A DNA stretch of 64,000 nucleotides, taken from positions 434,001 to 498,000 of the forward strand of contig QXCR01000008.1 of NCBI GenBank assembly GCA_004380135.1, read 5' to 3'. The notes below the pieces were generated by a model that made no database searches, was not told the origin of the DNA, and was given only the letters and a program-made list of their open reading frames with translations. How positions within the stretch are numbered: position 1 is the stretch's first letter; every line of letters begins with the position of its first letter. The position numbers were made by a program, and so were the translations under genes. Below, one piece after another: positions 21,481 through 31,733 of this stretch. This stretch comes from Stemphylium vesicarium. Its lineage: Eukaryota > Ascomycota > Dothideomycetes > Pleosporales > Pleosporaceae.

Positions 21481-24400
21481 AAGTGTGTGGTGGAGTTGCT
21501 GTCGTCAGAACATTGGCTCGACTTGGCTGAGCGGCCGCTAAATATAGGCCTTTTCCTCTTGTGATGAATTAGCCGCATTTATCGCTTGGGTGAAAGCCAG
21601 TTAATTGTTGCGATAAGATTAGAAGGAGGAGCATCAACAGCGCGGCTACTAGTCGAGCCCTGATATTTAAGGATATCAAGGCAGAGTCGTAGAATATAAT
21701 TGACGGCATAGAGGGCGTACAAGCGATGAGGGTATTGATGAGGGTATTTTGGTCTAGGCGCCGCGAAGAATGCGCTCATGTAGCGGCGGTCGCATTCGCG
21801 TATTTTGCGTCACCAATTGCTCCATGCTCTTCCTGGACATTAACATGGCCAGGAGGATTCCAAGGACCATGGCGCGATGGTGATAAACCCGATACTCCGG
21901 CGCCACATGAGGTCACATGACAGCTCGCAGCATACCCGCCATCCACCCCATATTGCGTCCAGCGGTGAGATTGCAACGGAACGCCCGACAGGACGGTCGT
22001 CCAGCACCCTGAAGGGGCAGCTCATTCGTGCCGGTACTCGTTCAACCACTCACAGGTGGCCACAAGAACTCGGTAACAGGGGTTGTGGCTTCCGCTAACC
22101 GTTTCAAGACATGCGTGGGTCCTCCCGCCTTACAGACTCACCGTCGGAACAAACTCAACCTCCGCACTCCACCCGCGAGACTTTGACACCCATACGGAGT
22201 GCTCACACTCCAGCCTTTGATACCGATCATTGAGTTGGCCATGCGCGCTGAAATTTGGGTATAGAGCGGTGTTGCTGCGGTGTGCTGATCGTCCTAGTGG
22301 CAGGGCTGTGTTGCAGACGGTAAAAGCTGACTTGACAAACTCCAATACTGGTAAGCGTGGACTTTCTTGGCTTGCACCAGCATAGTTGCAGTGATAAAAT
22401 ATTCGCATTGGTTGAGCCAGAAACCCCGATCTTGCAGAATATGATACCATAGGTAAGCAAGAAGCCGATCTCTGCGTATCCGTTGCGTGTAGACAGAGAT
22501 GAATGCAGAGCATGGGTTTAGACGAGCAGGCCCCCTGATAGCCACGTCGACGAAACGTCTTGGAGTACGGTCTCGAAGAAACAACCCACGAAGCGTGTAT
22601 CCGGCCAAGGTTTCTGAAGCCTGTCGAAGCGCAAATGCCCGATTCGCGCTCGTCGTACTCCGCCAACCGGGCGTAAATCAGCCATGCTGCGCCATGGCGT
22701 ATTCCAAATCGAACGTGTCACAGTACCTACAGTAGCAACGAAGTGTTTCAAAGTAATACTATCATAGCTCCTTTTATTTGTGTTGTTGGAAGGCTGATAT
22801 GAACCGACAAAGCACCTCTGGAAAGAACAACTTTGGTGATACCACGGCGTTGTGAGCTCAGAATTCGCCGGGAGAGCTTGTCTGGCCGAAGCCATGATGA
22901 AGGAGACCCACGTCCCTCTTAGACTGTGTGCTAGATCGAATATGCTGACGCGGTATCGGGATGAAAGATACCATTTGCATGTGGCCCGTACACTGGCCCC
23001 ATACAGCCGAGATTTGCCCGTCTCTGGAGAATAAAACATTCCCAATGGGCGTCGGATTCAGCACTGGGGGTGACGAGTAAAAAGCATTGGATCGCGAGTA
23101 TGGCAGCAAGGTGGAGTCTGTCTTTCAGGTGCGGGAAATAGGCTCGAACGTTTGATGCACATACATCTAGACAAGCTCGATGCCCCACATGTAGCATGAG
23201 ATTAAGCAGCACAGCTGAAGCTCCCAAACGTAGGCTTTATCGGCAGGAGCATTGCACTGTTCGGTTGAGAAGCATGAGGACCTCCTGAGCTCTGGCGACG
23301 CACGTGTATGTCTCAATTGTAGATGTCTGGATTCGACCCAATTGGCTAGCAGTACCCCGTGATTTAGCCCCCGCAATCTCCATGCGTTTTGCAGTGCTAG
23401 CAACACTGAGGAGGCCAGGTTGTCTGGTATGCGTGCGGACTTCCCCAGGTGAAGGCTGGCAGCATTCGCTTCTCTCCGGCCGCGACTCGAGGATCGGCCA
23501 AAAAGTATGCCTTGGGCTCAGAATAGCTAATTCAGTGCCAGCGGATGAAACCACCGAGCTTCGAATAGGCGGCCAGCTTCGCCCTGCTTGGTGGTAGCCT
23601 GAGGTCACACCATAGCCGCCAATTGAGAATGGCTGAAGGGGTTCCTGCAGAGGTGATATCCCTGCGGGCCATAGATAATAATGGATGGTATCAAATGGAA
23701 TAGGACCAGCAGCAGCAGCTAGTGCGTGGCCTGATGACCCAGCCTGCGTGTTTATTACTGTATTAGGAGCACTGGGCAAAGGCCCTCTAGCATGTTGAAA
23801 AGTGGGCTGAAGATGTCTTTCCTCGCTCGACTACGCTCGTAGTACTTGAGGTCGGGATGGTGAAGCTGAATGGATGAAGCAGCTTACTGTAGGCGCAGCC
23901 ACTACGGGAGGCGCGAAGCCGATGAGCCTCCACCGCCTGGCGTAGGGCGTGCCGTTTGTGAAGAGTACCGCAACGATACGCTAGAGAGATGCCGTCTATA
24001 GTAGAGAAGCTAGAGGGGTATTTGGAGTATGTAGCAGTGTATCTAGACTGTACATCTCTGGCGATGATTGGGCGATGGTATGCTGTTTCGACGAACAAGC
24101 TTTGGGCTTACTGCCCGCCATGCGCCTCTGGGTTGTGAACTCACCGACACTGCAGTAAGGTGCTGATGCGGCTGCGGAAGAACATGGGAGGATGCGTAGG
24201 GCTGCTGAAATGTGAGACGCTTGTTCGAGGAAAATTCTGGGGCTCTTCAAGTGGCTTGCGCTGGAAGTGGATAGAAAGAGGGCAGTTTAACTTGGGCGCT
24301 GCGTGACAAAGCAGACTCGATGCATCGACGGGTGCCCGGGTGGGTTGCTGCCCTTGTGCTAGGCTGAATGCAGGATATGGTGCTCATACAGATTTCCACG

Positions 24401-24607
24401 AGGGAGCCGTGGGCGTCGGAGCAACTCGCAACCAACGCGCTAGGGATTCAAGAACGAGGAGCGTCATTCACGCTCCGACGAGTCGCGGTGTGCCGACGGT
24501 CCAGAGGTTGCGCATGCACGACGTAGGCAGCGAGGAGCAGCTGGGGGTGCAGCCAATGGTGGCGGGGGGCTGAACGACTGTGACGATCTCGTGCCAGCCG
24601 GTCAAGC

Positions 24608-24628
24608 CAGCAGCAGCAGCAGCAGCAG
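24608..24628 (+). repeat. (CAG)7 microsatellite
   Basis: Seven perfect CAG units. A second, shorter CAG run lies near 24742-24755. Both are outside any supported coding region, about 0.9 kb upstream of the bZIP start. Confidence 0.85.
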
Positions 24629-25404
24629 ACGGTCGAAACTCGCAAGCCCTCCTCATCACATCATGAACCAACAAGACGGCGGGCGACGCCACGAGCGGGG
24701 CGTGTTCGCAGCTTTCGCCCGTTGCGCGCAATCTACCCTCGACAGCAGCAGCAGCACCTCGATGAGAGAGCTTGTTTTTGCTCGGGTTTTCCGGCCCCCA
24801 GCGCGACGTCGCATACGGCGCCGTGGACGAGCTCACAGGCGGATGATGCAGGCAGCAAGGTGGGCATACGCACGCCGCACGCAGGGACGGAGATAATGAC
24901 AGAGCCGGCGCGCGGCGTGAGGTTCTGTCACGCCCGAGCAGCGAGCACTGTCGCGGCCAAGAGGCATAGGGCTGTCTGCGATGTGCATTGGGCGGGCAGG
25001 GTTGGTGAAGAGCAGCAGGGGTCGCAGGGCAGCAGCAGGGGCCCTCTTGGAGCGACATGGGGGGGACACCGCTCCCCAATACCCCGTTTTCGCAGTCCAG
25101 GCTTTCAATACGTATCCATGCGCACGGCGTCCGACGCTGCCGTGCCCTCTGAAGCCTGCTGAGCCCTGACCTGCCCAACGCTCAGTGGCCCGCTGCGAGC
25201 CTGCTCTAGCGCTCGTACTAAATTTACGAGACCGCAGTCGGTGAAAGTACACCGGCAAGGGTCCCTCCAAATCGTACCAAATTGAGCGTTGCTCGAGCCC
25301 GCATCGTGCAGACCAGGGTGCCTGTGAGGGCCTGAAGCTGGGGACCAACACTAGCCTGTCTGTGCTCCACTTGAACGACTGCGGACGCTGCTGCTGAGGG
25401 CGAG

Positions 25405-25414
25405 ATAAATATAA
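25405..25414 (+). promoter_or_regulatory. TATA-like element of the bZIP gene
   Basis: ATAAATATAA lies about 165 bp upstream of the bZIP ATG, followed by a pyrimidine-rich leader. It is the only AT-rich core-promoter-like motif in this GC-rich stretch. Confidence 0.4.
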
Positions 25415-25472
25415 TGTGCTCCCCAGCTGCCAGAGTCTCTCGTCTCATTGATAATCAGACTTCACACACTCA

Positions 25473-25530
25473 GAGTCCTTCCTTGAGTCCTTCCTTGAGT
25501 CCTTCCTTGACTCCTTCCTTGACTCCTTCT
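25473..25530 (+). repeat. 12-bp tandem repeat in the bZIP leader
   Basis: Unit GAGTCCTTCCTT occurs about 4.8 times; the last copies carry GAC for GAG. CTTCAC-type hexamers follow up to about 25562. The whole tract is pyrimidine-rich and probably within the 5' untranslated region. Confidence 0.85.
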
Positions 25531-25577
25531 ACCTTGACCTTCACTTTCACCTTCACCTTCACATCATCTCTTGCATC

Positions 25578-26525
25578 ATGCACCGACACGCCGGCTACCA
25601 GTATGCCAACCCGGCACCCACCACCACAAGATACTCGGGCACTTCGTCAGCCTTCTCAGCGTCGGCGAACCCCAACGAGGACTGGACCAAGATTTCAGAT
25701 CTTGCAGAGCGCAGGCGGATACAGAACCGCATTGCCCAGCGCAACTACCGCAAGAAGCTCAAGAAGAGGCTCGAAGACTTGGTGAGTTCTCGTGCTACCA
25801 CAACTCGTATCCGCCCGGAGCTGCCTACTAATGCGGATGCAGGAGCGTCGTGCTGCCTCCAGCTCAGCTTCACCTGAGCAGAAGCCTGCCGAGCTGCAGC
25901 CACCACAACGATCGCCGCGCCAGGAGTTCCCCTCCCCGTCATCTTCGGACTCCTCGTACACAACCCCACCAGCCGAGGACCGCAGCATGTTCGCCCATCA
26001 ATGGACGCGCCAGTTGTCCACCAGCCCACCACCTCCATTCCCAGTAGCATACTCGTCGGCCTACCCAGCGCCAGACACAGTTGCCTACTCAATGTCGTAC
26101 TCCACCTCGCCCTACCACCACACAATACCCACCACCCTCACCTCCGACATGCCGAGCTACACCTACCTGCCACCGCCGCACTCCTCTCCCTACTCTGGCC
26201 TGCCAAGCCTGGTCCCGAGCACAAAGGGCGAGTACTACGCCGAGGAGGACATGAGCCCATTCGGTGTTGGCTACGCGGCCATTGGCGGGATCGAAATCCC
26301 ACCACCACACCACTCCTACGCAGACCAAGTAAGGCACCACCCAGCCCGCCAGGCCTACTATGCATAGACATGCAACTCTTCCACTCGCTGCTGCTACTTG
26401 GACGAGCCACCACTAACAGCTCCCGGCAGACGACGCCACCACTTGAGCACTCGGACATGGACTTCCCAACAACACCAAACTCCATGCCACCAACGCCTCC
26501 CATGCACATCCTTCGCAGCATGTGA
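25578..26525 (+). CDS. bZIP-type transcription factor with short zipper
   Basis: Three exons: 25578-25781, 25843-26328 and 26430-26525; introns of 61 and 101 nt with CTACTAAT and CACTAAC branch sites; 261 residues. The basic region at about residues 41-60 contains NRIAQRNYR (N50-x7-R58), the bZIP DNA-contact signature. After it only LKKRLEDLERRA remains before a Ser/Pro-rich segment, so there is no normal multi-heptad leucine zipper. The rest is rich in Pro, Ser, Tyr and His (PPPP, SPYHHTIPTT), as in a disordered activation domain. If intron 2 is retained, the protein ends at 26367 with a different tail (VRHHPARQAYYA). Expected to be a nuclear regulator; targets unknown. It sits at the edge of the long gene-free region. 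Confidence 0.85.
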
Positions 26526-26863
26526 GAGCGGCACCATCGTGTCCCAGCCTCTATGTTTTCTCTTCTTGAGAGACACTGTCTCTATCTTTGTGTTTATAAA
26601 GAGTTTATTTTTTTGTTTTGTACTGCATTTTCAGCGTCGGTCGTTTAGGTAAAGGTCCCTCGTTTGACCAGGAAGATTTGGAGTTTGGCGTTAGTTGTTC
26701 TCTTCACAGAGACTGCTTTGTTATGATTAGGATGAAGCTCACCCTAAGAAGACGTGACCTCAGTGCCAGTGCGAGCCTGGGTCAGGGTCACATGGCAATG
26801 AATATTCTTACCATCTTCTGATTTTTTTTCTCTACAAACAAATGTGACATGGTGCAGTGTAAT
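26526..26863. other. Intergenic: bZIP 3' region and ORC1 upstream
   Basis: 338 bp with T-rich 3' untranslated-type sequence (TTTATTTTTTTG near 26605) and then mixed DNA before the first plausible ORC1 start codons. No separate gene. Confidence 0.5.
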
Positions 26864-29744
26864 ATGACAAGTAAGCGCGACGCATACGGTGCAAGTGGTT
26901 GTGAAGTGAAGGAGGTGCTGAGAATTTGTGTGGGACGGTGAGATCATCGCTGCTTCCGCGTCTGTGACGCCAAGCCCATCGCGACGCGTCGCACCTTCCA
27001 TCTCGTCAACGTCAGCGACAAACAAACACTCCTTGCGACAATTACCCCCACCCCCCCCCCACCACCCCACCACCGCTCGCGAGTAGACAAGGCACGGCAG
27101 TATCTCGCCGGCGGCGCAGTCTTTCGCGAGGATTCGGACGATGAGCTTGGGTACGAGGACCACCCATGGGAATGGATCTACGACGAGAATGCCGCCGACG
27201 ATGCGCAACCCGACCAGAGTGCGACACCGCGAAAGAGAAAGGCAGCGCAGCTATCACATGGGAAACACATAATCGGCGCACGCATGGGCAGCTTCAAATG
27301 CAAAGTGGGTGATGCTGTGCTTCTCAAGGCAGAGGGAAACCAGGCATGGGTGGGCATCATTTGCGACTTCTACCAAGACGTCGAGGAAGACGAGAAGATG
27401 GCAAAGTTTCTCTGGTTCTCATCCGAAAAGGAGATCCGGAACCAGAACAAGAAACGCACCGATTTCCTCCCTGTGAGCACACCGTCAACACCTCCTTTCT
27501 TCGCCTTCACACTAACCCGGGGCAAATAGAACGAGCTTTACATATCTGCCGCATTCGACGATAATCCGCTCGCTTCGATCAACGGCACGGCAAAGGTACT
27601 CTCTCTGGAGCGATTCCAGCAACTGTACCCAGCAGGAGTAAAGAAATCGTCAAGGGACCATGGCAAGGTCTTCGTTTGCAGGAGAGGCTGCAACACGCGC
27701 ACTACAACCTATACCCCCGAATTTACGTGGGAGAACGTCTATAATAACGCCGACGATATCCACTCACTTGTCGACCTGGTAGAAAGCCAGACCAAGGCGA
27801 CGAGAAAAGGAGCTGGTCGGCCGAGAAAGCAACAACAGCAGGACCTGGACGAGTTTGTGATTCCGGATTCGGACGATGGGGGGCAGCCCAAGACACCGCG
27901 GAAGCGCCGGAAACTTAATGATGCGACAACTCCCACCTCAACTAGGAAGAGCCCCGCAGCTCGCAAGTTCCTTACCCCAACACACAAGAGAATCGTTATC
28001 AAAAAGCAGTTAGAGTTTACACCCCTGGGAACACGCGTACTGGATCCTTCTGCCCTGAATTCGCCCTTCCAGATTGCACGGAATCAACTCCATGTCTCGT
28101 CAGTACCTGCCGCCCTCCCCTGTCGAGAAGAGGAATTCTCCACCGTCTACAGCCATTTGGAGGCTGCCATCACAGAAGGATCAGGGTCCTGTATCTACAT
28201 CTCTGGCACGCCGGGCACCGGCAAGACTGCGACAGTGCGAGAGGTAGTTGCCCAGCTACAGGCCTCGGTGCAAGCTGAAGAGTTGGATGATTTTATATTT
28301 GTTGAGATCAACGGGATGAAGGTCACAGATCCTCACCAGTCATACTCGTTACTATGGCAGGCGCTGCGTGGAGACCGCGTGAGTCCGTCGCACGCATTGG
28401 AACTCTTGGAACGCGAGTTCTCCACTCCAAGCCCGCGGCGCGTGCCTTGTGTAGTCTTGATGGACGAGCTTGACCAGCTTGTCACCAAGAACCAGTCCGT
28501 CATGTACAACTTCTTCAACTGGCCTGGGCTACGACACAGCAGGTTAATTGTGCTGGCTGTAGCAAACACCATGGACTTGCCTGAACGCACATTGAGCAAT
28601 AAGATCAGCAGTCGACTAGGTAAGTCCCAGCATTCCCATCTCGACAGAGGCCCCATTTGGACAGAGGGCCCCACACGCCGAAACGCTTTTTTTTTATATC
28701 ATCCATACCCCTCTCCAATACGAGCCAAACTCGATCTGAGGCACGGATCCTTCCCAACGGTTCGCGCACCACAATCAGACGCGCCGCTGCGGCCCATCTC
28801 ACCAGGCATATTGCTTATTCTGCTGGCAATGCTAACGCGCATATCCCTTAGGCCTGACGCGCATCACGTTCCCGGGTTATACGCACGACCAATTGATGCA
28901 GATTATCCAGTCACGACTCGAAGGTGTACCGGGCAACATCGTACATCCGGACGCCGTCCAGTTCGCCGCCCGTAAAGTGGCAGCTGTTAGCGGCGATGCT
29001 CGACGCGCGTTAGACATTTGTCGACGAGCTGTGGAAATCGCCGAAACCGAGGCCGAAATCAGATCACAGGACCGAGACAGTGAAGTTCAGCCGGCAACTC
29101 CGAGTAGGACCGGTCGGGGTAGCAAAGGTAACCAGCTCCAAACTTCGCGGTCAATTAAAAGTACTGCAGAGCCGGACGGCCGGACTAAAGATCAGACGGG
29201 CGGTCCTCCTGCGATGCGGAAGGGTGTGGTCACCATGGCGATGATCAAACAGGCAATCAGTGAAGCCACCAGCAGTCCCTTGCAGCAAGCACTACGGGCT
29301 CTACCGTTGGCCTCCAAGGTGTTCCTGGCGGCACTCTTGGCACGGATCCGTCGATCGGGCATTGGCGAAGCCATTCTTGGAGATGTTGTCGATGAAGTCA
29401 AGCGACTAGGTCTCATGAGTCAATTGCTACCTGTCCACGACTACCTCCTCGCACCAGCAAGAGTCGAGATGGTTGATAATACCAATGGCACGGTAATGCA
29501 ACCGTTGACGCCGTCAAAACACCGAGACACTACTAGCGTGGGCTTGAAACAGTCGGACCTCAAGGCAGCAAGAGCCCTTGGACTCGCGCTTGCAGCTACC
29601 GAACTTGCAGAGGCAGGCATTATAGGCGTAGAGGCCCGACATGGCGAGCGAGTAGGTCGCGTAAGGCTAGGAGTTGGAGAAGACGAAGTGCGGCTTGCGC
29701 TAGGAGACGATGAGTCTGTCCGCGGCCTAGGACTGGGCTCATGA
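26864..29744 (+). CDS. ORC1: Origin recognition complex subunit 1
   Basis: Clear exons: up to 27472, 27530-28619 and 28852-29744 (introns 57 and 232 nt). A conserved fungal Orc1 N-terminus (VDKARQYLAGG, then EDSDDELG and EDHPWEWIY) is followed by a BAH domain from about MGSFKCKVGD (27284) to the LPNELYI region. The AAA+ ATPase shows Walker A SGTPGTGKT (near 28203) and Walker B VVLMDELDQ (near 28455). The sensor-2 region SGDARRALDICRRAVEI and a winged-helix C-terminus follow. Orc1 binds and hydrolyses ATP to load MCM helicases at replication origins. The 5' end is unresolved: the conserved frame is open back to 26942 without an ATG. One phase-consistent model starts at 26864 with an intron 26871-26942, but its acceptor (GAG) is weak. 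The gene call is certain; the start is not. Confidence 0.93.
26984..26989. promoter_or_regulatory. MluI cell-cycle box at the ORC1 5' end
   Basis: ACGCGT within the 12-bp palindrome GCGACGCGTCGC (26981-26992). ACGCGT is the binding core of the MBF G1/S factor, which controls replication genes in yeasts. It overlaps the region where the ORC1 start is unclear. Confidence 0.4.
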
Positions 29745-30513
29745 TGCCCATTTTTTCGAGCCGAGTATATCCCTTGAGGTTGCATTGCACGGAGTTATTG
29801 ACTTTCTAGAAGGAGCGGATAATTTTCGCGTGGGCAAAAAGGCGTTCCGGTGTTCCAATATCCAACAACAATATACCCTTTTAAGCGAGCGAGCGCATAA
29901 GATTCCCTTTGAGGCAGGCCAGGCCCCCTCTACGCCCGATTCTGCCCTTCCAAATGTGTGCGCGACAAGCCATTGCAGCGGATGCACATCCTCCAATGGA
30001 ACCGTGCCGCTGATCTACCGGTCAAGACAAAATAGCACCGGGCCGCAGACCGGGACACATGGCAGGAAAATTCCGACGAACCATGGCGTACCGTGTGTCC
30101 ATTAGCCACGGAGTTGGGGGCGAGGGGGGGGGGGCTTCGCATTGCGAGCGAGGGAAAGCGAAGACCGAGTCTCGTCTTGTCTTTCTCATACGCCCAATGC
30201 AACACGACGCGCCTTTTACGCCCACCCATCCACGCTTCCTCGCGTATGTTGAGGTAACTCGGTGTCGCAACACGTTTTCATCTCATGGCATAGACTTGGC
30301 TTTACACACCACTATTATTATCATGATGCCTTGCTGCGCATAGCTATGAGAAAGTATGCAATGAGATGAATGAATTAAATCGCTGAAGCAAGCCACCTTT
30401 CCATCTCTCTCCCTTGTCGCACGCAAAACATACACAAGCACATGTGTTTGCAGCGAGCCACGTTCTCCATCACCGTTACACAATCGTGCCTCGTACGATA
30501 ACGCATCCACATG

Positions 30514-30537
30514 GCATCTGCATCTGCATCTGCATCC
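30514..30537 (+). repeat. GCATCT hexamer microsatellite
   Basis: Four tandem units, the last one imperfect (GCATCC). Intergenic. Confidence 0.8.
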
Positions 30538-31330
30538 GCAATCGTACATGTTGAGGGGGGGGGGGAGGCTTTTGCTCGCTTGCCGTGCTGCAAGAAGCTG
30601 CATACATATGGGTGGCCTGGCCGTGTGTGTGTGGGCTGAGGAACACCGTGAATGGACGTGCTTGGCCCGCTGCCTTTCGTCGCCGTTTCCCTCATCCCCC
30701 TCCCCCGCGTCGCAGCGTCGCCGTCTCGTGTTTGCATGCGCGGGTAGATGGACGGCGACGTGAGCTTACCCTCCGTCCCATCCCATCCCATCGGAATCTC
30801 ACCGGGGACAGAATAGTCAGGCTTGCGAAAGCGAGAATAGCGACAAAGCTAACGGCAGCCAAGGTCAGAAGTTATTAATACTCCAAACTCTTTTTTTTTG
30901 TTGTACTGCATACATGACTACATGACTACATTTGCCTTTCGCTTCCCCCAACAGCAAGGTATTCAGTAGAGTGGAGTACCTAGAGCATCTAGAGTCCCTA
31001 GAGTGGAGTGGAGTAAAGTGTGCGTATGTATAGCCCAGGTTCCGGAACGGCTTTCCACCTCGCATCCGCATCCGAACTCTGCCCGCGGGACGTGTTGCGA
31101 AAACTGCAAGTGGGCTGTTTCCCTTTCGTGCCTATCGTGGGGGTGGGTAGTTTACACGAGGGCGCATACAATGCAAGGCACTGTTGCCATTTGTCCTTGT
31201 TGCCGAGTGAGAGAAAGAGGAAAAGGAAACGTGGGGGGGGGGGGAAGGAAAGCGGGGTCTAGATCGTTCTGTGCTATACGAGGATACGGGGATATATTGC
31301 TTGCCGTCTTTTTACACCCTGGTCCACTTT

Positions 31331-31353
31331 TACTCTACTCTACTCTACTCTAC
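31331..31353 (+). repeat. TACTC pentamer microsatellite
   Basis: Four and a half copies. The stretch at about 30966-31017 (GTAGAGTGGAGTA-like) is roughly its reverse complement, so the two could pair in a transcript across about 350 bases. Confidence 0.7.
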
Positions 31354-31733
31354 ATCTTGTCGGTAATGGTTTCGTATCTGTACGTGCGGCGTGGGTGATG
31401 ATGGTGCGGCGTAAAAGTATGGATATGTACAAGTGGAGATTTGCACTACATAGCGTAAGAGTAAAGTGTATATGTAGTGTAATCGCTGCGTAGAAGACCT
31501 GCAAATATACTATTCTTCTTTCACATCTAATGCTAGAAGAGAAAAATGGCGCCGTTTGCTGAAGATGAATTCAAAAGAAGAAAGCAGGGGTATAACTTGT
31601 GAAAAAAAAAGTGAGAGCAACAAGACAAGGTAAAAGACCTGTACTCCTCCCCAATGCTGCCTGAAGAAATATCCATGTTTATCCGGCACTCCATTCATTG
31701 CGCCCTTCTCCCTTTTCCCTCATCTCTCATCTC

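Larger units (their letters stand above)
14881..25404. other. Gene desert upstream of the bZIP gene
   Basis: About 10.5 kb of balanced base composition with abundant CG dinucleotides, so not RIP-mutated. No ORF shows a recognisable domain or a conserved exon chain. The longest frames (175-180 codons on the minus strand at 22130-23779; 236 codons at 24468-25178) are near chance length and look random or low-complexity. No terminal repeats, transposase or reverse transcriptase motifs were seen. Candidate non-coding signals inside it are listed separately (heat-shock-like elements, a possible leader exon, short repeats). Confidence 0.55.
29745..31733. other. Convergent intergenic region between ORC1 and DDHD gene
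   Basis: About 2 kb with no supported gene. It holds G11 runs at 30124-30134 and 30555-30565 and G12 at 31233-31244. It also holds a GCATCT hexamer repeat (30514-30537) and a TACTC pentamer repeat (31331-31353). Both flanking genes point into it, so it contains two 3' untranslated regions. Confidence 0.55.

Noticed and set aside
23325..23345. B-box-like GGATTCGACCC as a tRNA gene
   Set aside because: No A box, no cloverleaf and no acceptor stem around it. No other tRNA or 5S candidate in the window looked convincing by eye; a tRNAscan run would settle it.
22130..23779. Three consecutive minus-strand ORFs of 175-180 codons
   Set aside because: Length is close to chance expectation for a region this size. 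They overlap in different frames, with no motifs and no splice sites linking them.
24468..25178. 236-codon minus-strand ORF upstream of the bZIP gene
   Set aside because: Rich in Ala, Pro, Cys and Arg from GC-rich and CAG-repeat DNA; no domain, no intron structure, no family resemblance.
14881..25404. RIP-mutated transposon or AT-rich centromere DNA
   Set aside because: The region is not AT-rich and keeps abundant CG dinucleotides; no transposon protein motifs or long terminal repeats seen.
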